NCBI GenBank assembly: GCA_937921685.1
Contig: CAKZUF010000008.1
Coordinates: 1-35,660 of the forward strand
Direction of reading: 5' to 3'
DNA: 35,660 nt
Origin: an uncultured archaeon
Lineage (GTDB): Archaea > Thermoproteota > Nitrososphaeria_A > Caldarchaeales > Calditenuaceae
How positions within the stretch are numbered: position 1 is the first letter of the stretch; each line of letters opens with the position of its first letter. Below the pieces are notes generated by a model. That model saw nothing but the letters and a program-made list of their open reading frames with translations. It was not told the origin of the DNA and ran no database searches. Shown here piece after piece: positions 16,101 to 24,487 of the stretch. Made by a program: the position numbers and the translations under genes.

Positions 16101-16292
16101 CTACCCTCTCCGCAAGACTCTCCTGCGGAGAAGCCCTTCCGCCTCATCCCTGTACACGGACTCAAGCCCGAATCTTAGGTGGAAATACTCCTCCAACTCC
16201 AGCTCCCCCTCTTGAAACCCTTTTTTGGCGCTGCAGATCCTTTCTGAGAGATCCTTCAATTGGTTTTCGACTCTTAAGGGTGGCGGTCTCAA
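16101..16292 (-). CDS. Small acidic/basic protein coupled to rps19e, unknown
   Basis: This 63-residue frame overlaps the rps19e stop by four bases (ATGA), so it is likely translated from the same mRNA. It is rich in Glu, Arg and Leu, with two probable helices (about 9-26 and 30-58) and no cysteines or membrane segment. In many archaea rps19e is followed by a PDCD5-type DNA-binding protein; this sequence does not show that pattern to my eye. The tight overlap supports it as a gene, but no function can be given. Confidence 0.55.
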   Translation of the reverse strand: MRPPPLRVENQLKDLSERICSAKKGFQEGELELEEYFHLRFGLESVYRDEAEGLLRRRVLRRG

Positions 16293-16720
16293 GCCTTGCC
16301 TGCCTGTCTCCTGACTATGCTCTCGCTGATCTCTTCTAGTAGCTGTCTACCCTTTTTTGTCAGTACCCTACCCTTCTTAGACTTCTCCACCAGCCCAGCA
16401 CTCTCCAGCTGCTGGAGGGCTTTTCTAATGACACTACCACTGCCCGGCGCGAAGTGGGGGTTTCTATGACCCATCCTATGTCTTCCACCGTACATCCTCC
16501 TCAGCCTCGAGACCCCCAATCCCTTATCGTGGATGTACAGCTTCCGCAATATCGCTGCGCACCTCACATACCACCAGTCAGGGTCGGATGGAGGCCTATC
16601 CTTAGAGACACCCGTCTTTACATATAGCGCCCATTTAGGCATAGATACTATCCTGTTCTCCTTGAGGTAGCGGGCTGTCGTCCTGATGAGCTGTAGCGGC
16701 TCAACCAGCCTCACACTCAT
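16289..16720 (-). CDS. rps19e: Small-subunit ribosomal protein S19e (eS19)
   Basis: eS19 is needed for small-subunit assembly. Diagnostic segments are VSMPKWALYVKTGVSKDRPP, DPDWWYVRCAAILRKLYI, GVSRLRRMYGGRHRMGHRNP and the C-terminal IRKALQQLESAGLVEK with GRVLTKKGRQLLEEI. It is a winged-helix-like fold of usual length. ATG 16720 is preferred because AGGTG sits just upstream and an AT-rich TATA-like element is about 27 bp away; GTG 16726 is two codons further out. It is the first gene of a two-gene transcript. Confidence 0.97.
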   Translation of the reverse strand: MSVRLVEPLQLIRTTARYLKENRIVSMPKWALYVKTGVSKDRPPSDPDWWYVRCAAILRKLYIHDKGLGVSRLRRMYGGRHRMGHRNPHFAPGSGSVIRKALQQLESAGLVEKSKKGRVLTKKGRQLLEEISESIVRRQAGKA

Positions 16721-16844
16721 TTCCACCTATTTCTGACATGCTTTTAATTTAAGCCGTATTTAACGCTGCCTCAGAGCAGCCCCCGCCAGGACTACGGCTT
16801 CAAGGATTAGTCCTTATTAGATGCCCTGAAATTTTGACAAACCA

Positions 16845-17489
16845 ATGGATTGGTCTCAGCTAATCGTCACCGTTGTCCTCGTTTCCGCTTCAGGGGCGCT
16901 AGCCCCGGGCCCACTACTAATTGCAACCCTGAGCGAGAGCGTCAAAAGAGGGGCTCGCGTAGGACTCCTCTCCGCCACCGGACACATGATTGTAGAACTC
17001 CCTCTAGTACTTCTTATAGCCCAGGGCATTGCCTTCTTCCTCACAAGCGAGACAGCAGCTAGGCTAGCTATAACCGCCGCAGGAGTAGCAGCCCTCACAT
17101 TCTTCGGCCTCAACCAGCTCCGCGAATCAATCCTAGCACCAACCACTCCAACCAACGGTCTGGACGCTAAAACACCTAAGAACGGCGTCGCGATAGGCAT
17201 AATATTCACGGGTCTAAACCCATACTTTATCACTTGGTGGCTGACCATCGGTGCGAGGCTAGTCTACGACGCACTAGAGCTCGCCGCCTGGCTGGGTATC
17301 GCCGCGATGTATGCTTCGCATATCTGGATCGACTACGCTTGGCTCTATTTTACTAGCAGTCTGGCGTGGAGGGGGGGCAAAATACTCGGGTCGCGGCTGT
17401 TGAGAGTCATAAACATTGTTCTCGGAGCCTTTCTCATAGCCCTTGCACTGCTGATGAGTCTAGAACTTGTGTCCGCCATATTCTCTTAG
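16845..17489 (+). CDS. LysE/RhtB-family exporter
   Basis: This is a 214-residue membrane protein with about six helices, expected to export an amino acid or related metabolite. The family hallmark APGPL is at about residues 20-24 (SGALAPGPLLIATLSESVKR), followed by GLLSATGHMIVELPLVLLIA. The later GIIFTGLNPYFITWWLTIGA matches the N-P-x-x-x-x-W-W segment of the superfamily. A TATA-like CCTTATTAG lies about 28 bp before the ATG. Substrate cannot be inferred from the sequence. A CdvB-like gene follows on the same strand. Confidence 0.9.
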   Translation: MDWSQLIVTVVLVSASGALAPGPLLIATLSESVKRGARVGLLSATGHMIVELPLVLLIAQGIAFFLTSETAARLAITAAGVAALTFFGLNQLRESILAPTTPTNGLDAKTPKNGVAIGIIFTGLNPYFITWWLTIGARLVYDALELAAWLGIAAMYASHIWIDYAWLYFTSSLAWRGGKILGSRLLRVINIVLGAFLIALALLMSLELVSAIFS

Positions 17490-17530
17490 AGATACATTGG
17501 GAATGTCCTTTCGCTCAGGCAACGACCCCG

Positions 17531-17538
17531 GTATAAAT
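17531..17538 (+). promoter_or_regulatory. TATA box for the CdvB-like gene
   Basis: GTATAAAT is centred 28-29 bp upstream of ATG 17563. This is the spacing seen at other leaderless genes in the window. It lies inside the longer possible reading frame that begins at 17503. Confidence 0.5.
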
Positions 17539-17562
17539 GTGAATCTGTCAGTTGTACCCGGC

Positions 17563-18105
17563 ATGCGCTTCTTATGGTCGAGAGAGTCAAAGCTCTGGTC
17601 GAAAATCGAGGAAGTATCTCTAAGCCTCTCAGTCCTAAACAAAAAGCTCTCAGCGAGAATAGACCAGATGAGCAGAAGGAACAGAGAACTCTTCGAGGCA
17701 TGCGTTAAGGCCTATCAGGAAGGAGATACGGAGAGGGCCGCAGTCTACGCCTCTGAGCTATCCCAGCTCCGAAAAACATTCAATAACACCCTACGATGCC
17801 AGCTCTCATTGGAGGCAGTAATATACAGGCTTGCCACAGTAAAGGACCTCGGCGACGTGAGAATTGCTCTACAGCCGATTAAAGGGATCGTGTCTAAGAT
17901 TGGCGAAGATCTTCAAGGCGCCCTGCCAGAGGTTAGCGGGCGAGTATTACGGGTTCAGGAACTCATCGACGACGTTGCGCTCGAGATCGGCTCGGCTGAT
18001 GATATAGGCTATTCAAAGTTTGAGGCCACAGATGACGAGGCAAAGCGGATTTTGGCCGAGGCCGCTGCCATAGCTAGTCGAAGAGGGGAGCGGAACATAG
18101 CCTGA
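17563..18105 (+). CDS. ESCRT-III/Snf7-family protein (CdvB paralogue)
   Basis: ESCRT-III-like filament proteins constrict the membrane in cell division and vesicle budding in TACK archaea. The helical pattern matches: WSKIEEVSLSLSVLNKKLSA (first helix), RNRELFEACVKAYQEGDTER, then AAVYASELSQLRKTFNNTLR, LEAVIYRLATVKDLGDVRIA and PEVSGRVLRVQELIDDVALE. At 180 residues it has the core but no clear winged-helix region or proline-rich MIM2 motif, so it is more like CdvB1/B2 than CdvB itself. No cdvA or cdvC (Vps4) gene is in the window. Start 17563 is chosen for the TATA box 28 bp upstream. ATG 17503 adds 20 residues of unlike composition. Confidence 0.85.
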   Translation: MRFLWSRESKLWSKIEEVSLSLSVLNKKLSARIDQMSRRNRELFEACVKAYQEGDTERAAVYASELSQLRKTFNNTLRCQLSLEAVIYRLATVKDLGDVRIALQPIKGIVSKIGEDLQGALPEVSGRVLRVQELIDDVALEIGSADDIGYSKFEATDDEAKRILAEAAAIASRRGERNIA

Positions 18106-18144
18106 GAATGCAAAGATTTATTCGGAAGAGACGCTAACAGGCAT

Positions 18145-18615
18145 GTGGAGATGAAAATAAAGCGATCATCAGGTGCAGTAGTGTTCAACGACTCCATCGG
18201 CGAGAACTACTATCTCGTGCTATTGTATGGTGGCGGTCACTGGGATTTTCCCAAAGGCGGCATAGAGGAAGGAGAGTCAGAAGTAGAGACAGCGTTAAGG
18301 GAAATTAGAGAGGAGACAAGCCTGCAAAATGTTCAGATAATCGAGGGGTTCAAGCGGATAATAAGCTACACCTATAAAAGTGACGACGACACAGTGTATA
18401 AGACTGTTACATTTTTTCTGGGAAGGACCAACGAGTTCCGAGTCACTCTCAGCAAGGAGCATAAGGCTTATGCCTGGCTAAAATATCCGGACGCACTGAC
18501 GCAGCTCACGTTTAGGACGGCTAAGCAGGTATTAATGGACGCCGAGGACTTCCTTAAGAAGAACCACTTAATCCACAGTGGTGGGAGATCATCAATCCGT
18601 AATTTGGGTCGATGA
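18145..18615 (+). CDS. Nudix hydrolase, diadenosine tetraphosphatase-like
   Basis: The 156-residue protein resembles asymmetrical Ap4A hydrolases: an N-terminal KIKRSSGAVVFND, then YYLVLLYGGGHWDFPKGGIE leading directly into the Nudix box (GGIEEGESEVETALREIREE then TSL). In the box the usual glycine before the last hydrophobic residue is serine. TVTFFLGR and the HKAYAWLKYPDAL helix follow as in the subfamily. GTG 18145 lies 26 bp from an AGATTTATTC element, so a leaderless start is plausible; ATG 18151 is the alternative. The stop is 4 bp before the next gene's ATG. Confidence 0.88.
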   Translation: MEMKIKRSSGAVVFNDSIGENYYLVLLYGGGHWDFPKGGIEEGESEVETALREIREETSLQNVQIIEGFKRIISYTYKSDDDTVYKTVTFFLGRTNEFRVTLSKEHKAYAWLKYPDALTQLTFRTAKQVLMDAEDFLKKNHLIHSGGRSSIRNLGR

Positions 18616-18619
18616 AAAG

Positions 18620-20326
18620 ATGAGACTAGCCATACTACTAGTAGCTCTAATACTTGTTTTATCACAGCTAGCTTTAGGTCAGGGGCAGGGAGAAAGCCTC
18701 ACTGTCAGAGTATTTGACATTTCTGGGAGCCCTCGAGGAGGGATAGAGCTCAGACTATCAAACTCCACGTTTACGCGGATGTTTGAGACAACTGCGCAGG
18801 GGGTTGCGGAGTTCAGGCTCATTGCACCCGGAGTATACAATCTTTCAGCCCTCGTAGACGGTGTCGAGGTGGCTCAAACGACTGTCTCCTTCCCAGCGCA
18901 GACCCGCGTCAATCTAACACTCATGATACAGAGCATAGAGCTGTTTGTCCAGGATCTGGATGGGAGACCGGCAAGTGGTGTCTCTATTGAGCTGAGATCG
19001 GAGAATGGCCCAGTCATACGCCGCGGCTCAACTGACCCTAACGGCAAAATCTCGATACGTGACCTACCCTTCTCAAACCTATCCCAAGTCGGCCCATACA
19101 AGGTTTTAGGCAGGTTGGGGGAGGTCGTTGTCCTCAACTCAACCATAAACGTGTCCCCGCAGGCTTCCGAGTATAGTCTATCCGCCGAGATCATCAGGGT
19201 GGGTGTAACTCTTCTCGACTATAGAGGCGGGACCGTGAATGCAACCCTTAAACTAAGCTCAGAGAGCCTAAACTTCTCCACATCGCTTGCGGCTGGGAAG
19301 ACATACAGTATCCCCTCCTCAAGGGTTGCCGGCCCATACATTATCGAAGCCTCCAAGCGATATTCCCCCCAAACACCAGAGATACTACTTCTCAAGGAAA
19401 CGGCTTTGCTGGACAGGAGCCAGAACCTAACATACGTGCTTGACCTCTCAGACATAGTAGTTGTTGTGAGAGATGACGCAGGGTCGGCCGTTCGGGGTCT
19501 AAGAGTCCTCATAGAGTCCGAGAAGCTTGGCGTTCTGGGCTCATCGACAACGGGGACCGGAGGAGAGGTTACATTCTCTGCTATACCCTTTAGCAAGGGT
19601 CGGCCCGGCGCAGGGGTCTACCGCATAATCGTGTACAAAGACGGTATCCAGCTCAGTGCAATGGATGTAAGCTTGGTTCCTGGAGCTGAGAGGATTACCG
19701 TAACCGTGAATCGCGTTGAGACCTTGTTCTATGTCCTGAACCCGAGAGGCCTGCCTCTTCCAAACGCAACCATCACACTAGTGGACCCAATAACAAGAAG
19801 GATATACACCGCGACAAGTGATGCTGAGGGGAGAGCGACTCTACACCTGATCCAAGGGATGCATCAGTTCTCTGTATCCTACATGGGTGTAGAGGTGGCC
19901 AGTGGGGCTTTGAACGCCACGGAGCCACAGATATTGATACAAGCCACTAAAGTGGATATAGAGTTTAGGGTACGGGTCCGTGACTGGGCTGGAAATGTCT
20001 TGAGAGACGCCAGTGTCTCTATAGTTTGGAGGGGCCGGGAGCTCGAGAGTGTGAGGCAGGATGATGGCTCTGTACAAGTAAGAGTCCCCGTAGCGGGTGA
20101 GGTCCAAGTTAACATCTATCTCGATGGCGACCTTGTAGAGCGGAGGCTGGTCTGGGTGAGCTCTCCTATGCTTTTTGAGGCTAGGCTGAGGGGTGTGCTT
20201 ATAGGCGGTAGGCTGGTCGACATTGAGACTGTTTCCTCCATCGTAGCCGGTGTCCTTCTGGCCCTCTCCGCAGCGTCAATAATTATCCTGTGGAGGCATA
20301 GGGCGTCTAGGGTTACAGCTCGCTAG
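18620..20326 (+). CDS. Secreted, C-terminally membrane-anchored surface protein with repeated Ig-like domains
   Basis: The 568-residue product has a clear signal peptide (MRLAILLVALILVLSQLALG), then about six consecutive beta-sandwich units of 80-100 residues. Each has the pattern V-x-V-x-D-x-x-G-x-P-x-x-G-x-x-L followed by T-x-x-x-G-x-x-x-F/L, typical of carboxypeptidase-regulatory-like or Big-type folds. Examples are VRVFDISGSPRGGIELRL, FVQDLDGRPASGVSIELR, VVRDDAGSAVRGLRVLI and YVLNPRGLPLPNATITLV. A C-terminal helix (VAGVLLALSAASIIILW) with Arg-rich tail anchors it. Many N-x-S/T sites are present. ATG 18620 is used because the signal sequence begins there. Function is unknown; it could be an S-layer-associated or adhesion protein. 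Confidence 0.8.
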   Translation: MRLAILLVALILVLSQLALGQGQGESLTVRVFDISGSPRGGIELRLSNSTFTRMFETTAQGVAEFRLIAPGVYNLSALVDGVEVAQTTVSFPAQTRVNLTLMIQSIELFVQDLDGRPASGVSIELRSENGPVIRRGSTDPNGKISIRDLPFSNLSQVGPYKVLGRLGEVVVLNSTINVSPQASEYSLSAEIIRVGVTLLDYRGGTVNATLKLSSESLNFSTSLAAGKTYSIPSSRVAGPYIIEASKRYSPQTPEILLLKETALLDRSQNLTYVLDLSDIVVVVRDDAGSAVRGLRVLIESEKLGVLGSSTTGTGGEVTFSAIPFSKGRPGAGVYRIIVYKDGIQLSAMDVSLVPGAERITVTVNRVETLFYVLNPRGLPLPNATITLVDPITRRIYTATSDAEGRATLHLIQGMHQFSVSYMGVEVASGALNATEPQILIQATKVDIEFRVRVRDWAGNVLRDASVSIVWRGRELESVRQDDGSVQVRVPVAGEVQVNIYLDGDLVERRLVWVSSPMLFEARLRGVLIGGRLVDIETVSSIVAGVLLALSAASIIILWRHRASRVTAR

Positions 20327-20327
20327 G

Positions 20328-21356
20328 TTATCTGTGTCGGACTCGAGGGTCGATGAGGGGAGTTAAGAGGTCTAGTATAAAGACAGATAATGTTATCACA
20401 ATACATGAGAGTAGAGCTACTGCCGCTAGCAAGTTATAGTCGAAAGCTGTGATGGCTCTGTAGATAAGGTATCCCATGCCGGGGTAGGTGAAGAGAATCT
20501 CAGTTATAAGGGCTCCACCGAGTATCTGACCCATCTGGAGCGTCAGGAGCGTCATCTGTGTAAGGCTGACCTCACCCAAAAGATGCCTCCTCCTAATCTC
20601 GCTCTCCCTCACACCCATCAACCTAGTAAATTGGACGTGGTCTTCAGTTATTTTCGCTCTGGTGGCGGAATAGGCGCTGAGGAAAAACCAGCCGAGGCTT
20701 GCGGGTATTATGAGTGAGAGGGCTGGCAGGGTGGCGTGGTAGAGTATATTGAGGGCCAGTGCTAGGTTGTGTAAGGGGTCAGCAGTTAGGCGCGGGGGAA
20801 CCACGCTAACCCCTCCGCCTAGAGGAAAGATAGGCACCAAGTATGCGAAGATAAAGATCAGCACGAGGCCGAATAGATAGTATGGAATGGGGTATAGCAC
20901 GGAGGATAGCCCTAAAAGGAGCTTGGAGAGGCTTTTCGAGGGGGCAGAGCCTGAGAAAATGCCCATCAGAGTTCCGGCAAACCAGGAGATGACTATGCAT
21001 AGAGAAAGTAGACCTATTGTCCATGGAAGAGACCTCAGAATCAGCACCGAGACAGGGGTTGGGAAGCTAACTAGGGATGGCCCAAAGTCGAAGGTGAAAA
21101 GCCTCCTCCACATCTCAAGATAATGCGACCATAAATCGCCCTCAAGTCCGTAAAAACTTAGCCAAGCACTCCTAAGCCTCTCAGCCTCCTCCGGGTAGCG
21201 CACGATACCGACCTGAAATGCCTGTTGAAGACGGGCATTGACTGCGCCTAACGGGGCAAGCCGCAGAATAACGAAGATCACATTGACTCCTAGAAAGAGA
21301 TTAAGCCAAGCCGCGAAAGCTCTCTGCCCAACATACCTCCAACTTAACGGCGCCAT
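20328..21356 (-). CDS. Orphan oligopeptide/oligosaccharide ABC permease (DppB type)
   Basis: A six-helix permease of the binding-protein-dependent (family 5) importers, 342 residues. It is a clear paralogue of the permease at 25418-26425: shared blocks include FGPSLVSFPTPVSVLILRSL vs GPSIMSFPTPVATLIGIAL, and LVPIFPLGGGVSVV vs LIPIFPLGGGITIV. Both also share a TYPGMGYLIYRAI / AYPGLGRLLYQAI EAA-loop region and the ending PLIDP-x-V-R-x-R. There is no ATPase, second permease or binding protein beside it; it is separated from the main transporter by a plus-strand oxidoreductase gene. It may be a leftover of a duplicated operon or an alternative subunit for the same ATPases. Confidence 0.9.
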   Translation of the reverse strand: MAPLSWRYVGQRAFAAWLNLFLGVNVIFVILRLAPLGAVNARLQQAFQVGIVRYPEEAERLRSAWLSFYGLEGDLWSHYLEMWRRLFTFDFGPSLVSFPTPVSVLILRSLPWTIGLLSLCIVISWFAGTLMGIFSGSAPSKSLSKLLLGLSSVLYPIPYYLFGLVLIFIFAYLVPIFPLGGGVSVVPPRLTADPLHNLALALNILYHATLPALSLIIPASLGWFFLSAYSATRAKITEDHVQFTRLMGVRESEIRRRHLLGEVSLTQMTLLTLQMGQILGGALITEILFTYPGMGYLIYRAITAFDYNLLAAVALLSCIVITLSVFILDLLTPLIDPRVRHR

Positions 21357-21436
21357 GACCTCACATACTTCACTATACTTCCAGATCTCAACTCTTATAT
21401 TTTACATGGGATTCTTAACCACTGCGGTGTTTCGTC

Positions 21437-22513
21437 TTGGAGGATGTTAGGGTTGGAGTAATAGGTGTGGGCGGGCATGGCAGGGGACGACACCTCATAC
21501 CTTTGACCCGGACGCCCGGCGCAAAAGTCGTAGCGGTCTGTGACACCAACCCCGCCACGCTCGAGAATGTGTGCAGGGAATTTCACTTGGCAGGATACTC
21601 GGACTTTAGGGAGATGATTGAGAGGGAGGGATTGGAGGCCGTAAGTATAGCCACTCCCTCTGGACTCCACCACAGGATTGCTCTGGAATGTCTTAATAGG
21701 GGGGTCCACGTATTGGTCGATAAGCCCCTCGGAGCAAACCTCCAAGAGGTTGTTGAAGTAGTGAGGGCAGCGAAGCATCATAACAGAGTGCTTATGGTTG
21801 GGTTCTGGTCAAGGTTCTCTCCAGCTCTCAAGTACGGTGTCGAGCTTTACGAGTCAGGCAGCCTCGGCGAGCCCTACTACGCGTATGGATACCTCGTGAG
21901 GCGGAGGGGGATACCAGGCAAGCCAACCTTCATCGACAAGGAGCTCTCAGGTGGTAGAGGAGTACTCTTAGACATAGGCTGCTACATGCTCGACAACCTA
22001 CTGGCATTAACAGGCTTCAGAAAACCGGTGGCCGCTAGCGGAGCGACCTACACAAAGTTTGGTAGAAATCCCGAGGAGGTAAAGTTTAACTGGGGGTCTT
22101 GGAATCCCGACGAATTCGAGCTCGAGGACTTCGCCGCCGGGTTCGTGAGGTTTGAGGGAGGTTTAACCCTATGTATAGAGACGGCCTGGGCTGCTAACGT
22201 CTCACACAGGGGCGAGGTGGGGAGGCTTAGGGTCTTAGGCGATAAGGGCGGTGTAGAGGCTGAAGGGCACGAAGCCCTCCAAGACATAGGGTTCCACTCT
22301 AGGACGACAAGCTTCTTAACCGACTCTAAACCCGTCCTCCCTAGCGTCGACCTCCCCCTCGAGATGACGAAGGCCTTCATAAGGGCTATCCAGGAGAGGG
22401 CCGAGCCGCCGGTAACAGGATGGCAAAGCATTATACTCCACGCCATAATAGACGCCATCTACGAGTCATCCAGCACGGGGAAGGAAGTAAGAATATCTCT
22501 CCCAACCGTCTAG
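21437..22513 (+). CDS. Gfo/Idh/MocA-family NAD(P)-dependent oxidoreductase
   Basis: Probably oxidises or reduces a sugar or sugar derivative. The Rossmann start is VRVGVIGVGGHGRGRHLIPL. Then come VVAVCDTNPATLE, EAVSIATPSGLHHRIALECL and HVLVDKPLGANLQEV, whose E/D-K-P is the family's conserved catalytic lysine site. The C-terminal domain has SGGRGVLLDIGCYMLD with the conserved G-G-x-x-x-D-x-x-x-H/Y region. The start is TTG 21437 just before the Rossmann strand. It sits inside the sugar-transport locus between an orphan permease and the ATPase genes. The stop overlaps the ATPase stop in CTAG. Substrate is undetermined. Confidence 0.92.
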   Translation: MEDVRVGVIGVGGHGRGRHLIPLTRTPGAKVVAVCDTNPATLENVCREFHLAGYSDFREMIEREGLEAVSIATPSGLHHRIALECLNRGVHVLVDKPLGANLQEVVEVVRAAKHHNRVLMVGFWSRFSPALKYGVELYESGSLGEPYYAYGYLVRRRGIPGKPTFIDKELSGGRGVLLDIGCYMLDNLLALTGFRKPVAASGATYTKFGRNPEEVKFNWGSWNPDEFELEDFAAGFVRFEGGLTLCIETAWAANVSHRGEVGRLRVLGDKGGVEAEGHEALQDIGFHSRTTSFLTDSKPVLPSVDLPLEMTKAFIRAIQERAEPPVTGWQSIILHAIIDAIYESSSTGKEVRISLPTV

Positions 22514-23490
22514 TGCTTCTCAGCAGAGTAGAGCCAGCAGGCCACTTCCACTCCACCACTTGTTCTTATCAGCGGCGGCGCCCTCTTCTTACAAATCTCC
22601 ATAACATAGGGACACCTGTCCGCAAACTTGCAGCCCGGGAGGAGATACTCCTCAACCTCCGTTACTGCCACCTTGACCTTTCCGGCCCACTTCCTGTCAA
22701 CGCGGGGTATCGAGTCGATTAGGAGCTGGGTGTAGGGATGAAGCGGCTCCCTGAAGATGGCCTCGGCCTCTCCAACCTCAGCGAATGACCCCTTATACAT
22801 AACCGCTATCCTGTCACTAATGTAGTAGGCCGTGGCTAGGTCGTGTGTAATGTAGATAAAATTAATCCCAAGCTCTTCCTTGAGCTGCTTAAATATGTTT
22901 AAGATCCCCATTCTGAGGGAGGCGTCAATCATTGAGACAGGCTCATCCGCCACAATTAGCTTCGGCCTCGGAATGATGGCCCTCGCTATCGATAGTCTCT
23001 GGACCTGGCCGCCCGATAGCTCGTAGGGCGACCTATCCGCGATATCCGGTGAGAGACGCACAGACTCGAGAGCTTGGTTCACCAGTTCCACGGCCTCGCC
23101 CCTGTCCTCGACTCCTGCCACCTTCACCGCTGTGTGAATTAGATATGGATACACCTTCCTAAGGGGGTTGAAGCTCTCAAAAGGGTTCTGGAAAACAGGC
23201 TGGACAACCCTAGGGAGCCATCTACTCCTCTCCTTTGACGAGAGTTCAAACACTTGCCTACCTAGAATCTCGATACTCCCTGATGTTGGTTCTATGAGGC
23301 TCAGAATCATTCTAGCTAGCGTTGTCTTGCCGCAACCGCTCTCGCCAACTATCGTGAATATTTTGGCGGAGTCGCCTCCAAGTGTAAAGGAGACGCTGTC
23401 AACTGCCCTGAACTTTTTCCCGAAAAATATACCACCCGTCTTGAATACCTTTGTAAGATTCTCGACTTTAAGGATGCTGTTCTCTCCCAT
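22510..23490 (-). CDS. Oligopeptide/oligosaccharide ABC transporter ATPase (DppF type)
   Basis: Second nucleotide-binding subunit of a family-5 importer. Walker A is GESGCGKTTLAR, the signature LSGGQVQRLSIARA and Walker B KLIVADEPVSMIDA. The C-terminal oligopeptide-transporter domain shows GCKFADRCPYVMEICKKRAP and VACWL, with the four-cysteine pattern associated with an Fe-S cluster in some Opp/Dpp ATPases. At 326 residues it is normal. It follows the DppD-type gene with no gap and is the last gene of the transporter operon. Confidence 0.95.
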   Translation of the reverse strand: MGENSILKVENLTKVFKTGGIFFGKKFRAVDSVSFTLGGDSAKIFTIVGESGCGKTTLARMILSLIEPTSGSIEILGRQVFELSSKERSRWLPRVVQPVFQNPFESFNPLRKVYPYLIHTAVKVAGVEDRGEAVELVNQALESVRLSPDIADRSPYELSGGQVQRLSIARAIIPRPKLIVADEPVSMIDASLRMGILNIFKQLKEELGINFIYITHDLATAYYISDRIAVMYKGSFAEVGEAEAIFREPLHPYTQLLIDSIPRVDRKWAGKVKVAVTEVEEYLLPGCKFADRCPYVMEICKKRAPPLIRTSGGVEVACWLYSAEKH

Positions 23491-24477
23491 CTACTTCTTC
23501 CCCTCTAAGAGCCAGCAAGCCACCTCTCGGTCGCCAAACTTGAGGAGGGGCGGCTCCTCCCTTGCGCACTTCTCCATCCTGTAGGGGCATCGCGGATGGA
23601 ATCTACAGCCGGGGGGTGGGTTGGCGAGGCTGGGAGGGAGGCCTGAAAGCCCTTCAAGCCTCTTAGATCCGCCTATGCGAGGGAGGGAGTTGATAAGGCC
23701 CTCAGTGTATGGGTGGAGGGGTTCGCTGAACACGTCATCAGTCTTTCCAACCTCTATTATCTTTCCCGCATACATGAGGGCTATTCTATCCGTCACTTGG
23801 TAGTGAAGCCCCATATCGTGTGAAACGAGAATAAATGAGGTCCCGTACATCTCTCTGATTTTCTGTATCATCTCCACAACCCCCCTCTGATATACTACGT
23901 CGAGGGCAGACGTTGGCTCATCAGCAAGCACTATGCGCGGGTTCATTATGGTTGCGAGGGCGATAACTGTCCTCTGACGCATTCCCCCGCTGAGCTGGTG
24001 GGGATAGGAGTTCAGTATGCTCTCGCGGAGACCAAGCTCTCGCAGCCTATCCTTCACTTGCCGAAGCGCCTCATCCTTCCTAACCCCCCCATACTTCTGG
24101 AAAATCTCGATGAACTGGCTCCTAATCCTTGAAGTTGGATTAAGGACGGACATCGAGCCCTGGGGGATATAAGAGATGACCTTAGCCCTCATTTCTCTCA
24201 GCCTGGCCTCGCTTAGACTGTAGAGGTCGACCATCTCCCCGTCTGTTGCTTGAAGCCGCACCACCCCAGATAACACTCTTAGGGGCGGGGTCACGTCTCT
24301 GTATATCGTCCTCATAAGTGTGGTTTTACCGCACCCCGACTCGCCGGCCAGCCCAACAATCTCACCCCTCCTCACAGATAGGCTGACATTGTCCACCGCC
24401 CTCACCCTAACACCATATCCGAGCTCATAGTGGGCGGTAACATTCCTGCAATCAAGTACAAGAGTGTTCACCGACAT
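23491..24477 (-). CDS. Oligopeptide/oligosaccharide ABC transporter ATPase (DppD type)
   Basis: First nucleotide-binding subunit of the importer: Walker A GESGCGKTTLMR, Q-loop SYIPQGSMSVLNP, signature LSGGMRQRTVIALA, Walker B RIVLADEPTSALDVV and switch histidine in LVSHDMG. The C-terminal extension GCRFHPRCPYRMEKCAREEP plus VACWL again holds four cysteines. The ATG is 10 bp downstream of the DppC-type permease. It lies between that permease and the second ATPase in one operon. Confidence 0.95.
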   Translation of the reverse strand: MSVNTLVLDCRNVTAHYELGYGVRVRAVDNVSLSVRRGEIVGLAGESGCGKTTLMRTIYRDVTPPLRVLSGVVRLQATDGEMVDLYSLSEARLREMRAKVISYIPQGSMSVLNPTSRIRSQFIEIFQKYGGVRKDEALRQVKDRLRELGLRESILNSYPHQLSGGMRQRTVIALATIMNPRIVLADEPTSALDVVYQRGVVEMIQKIREMYGTSFILVSHDMGLHYQVTDRIALMYAGKIIEVGKTDDVFSEPLHPYTEGLINSLPRIGGSKRLEGLSGLPPSLANPPPGCRFHPRCPYRMEKCAREEPPLLKFGDREVACWLLEGKK

Positions 24478-24487
24478 TCTAGGTCTT

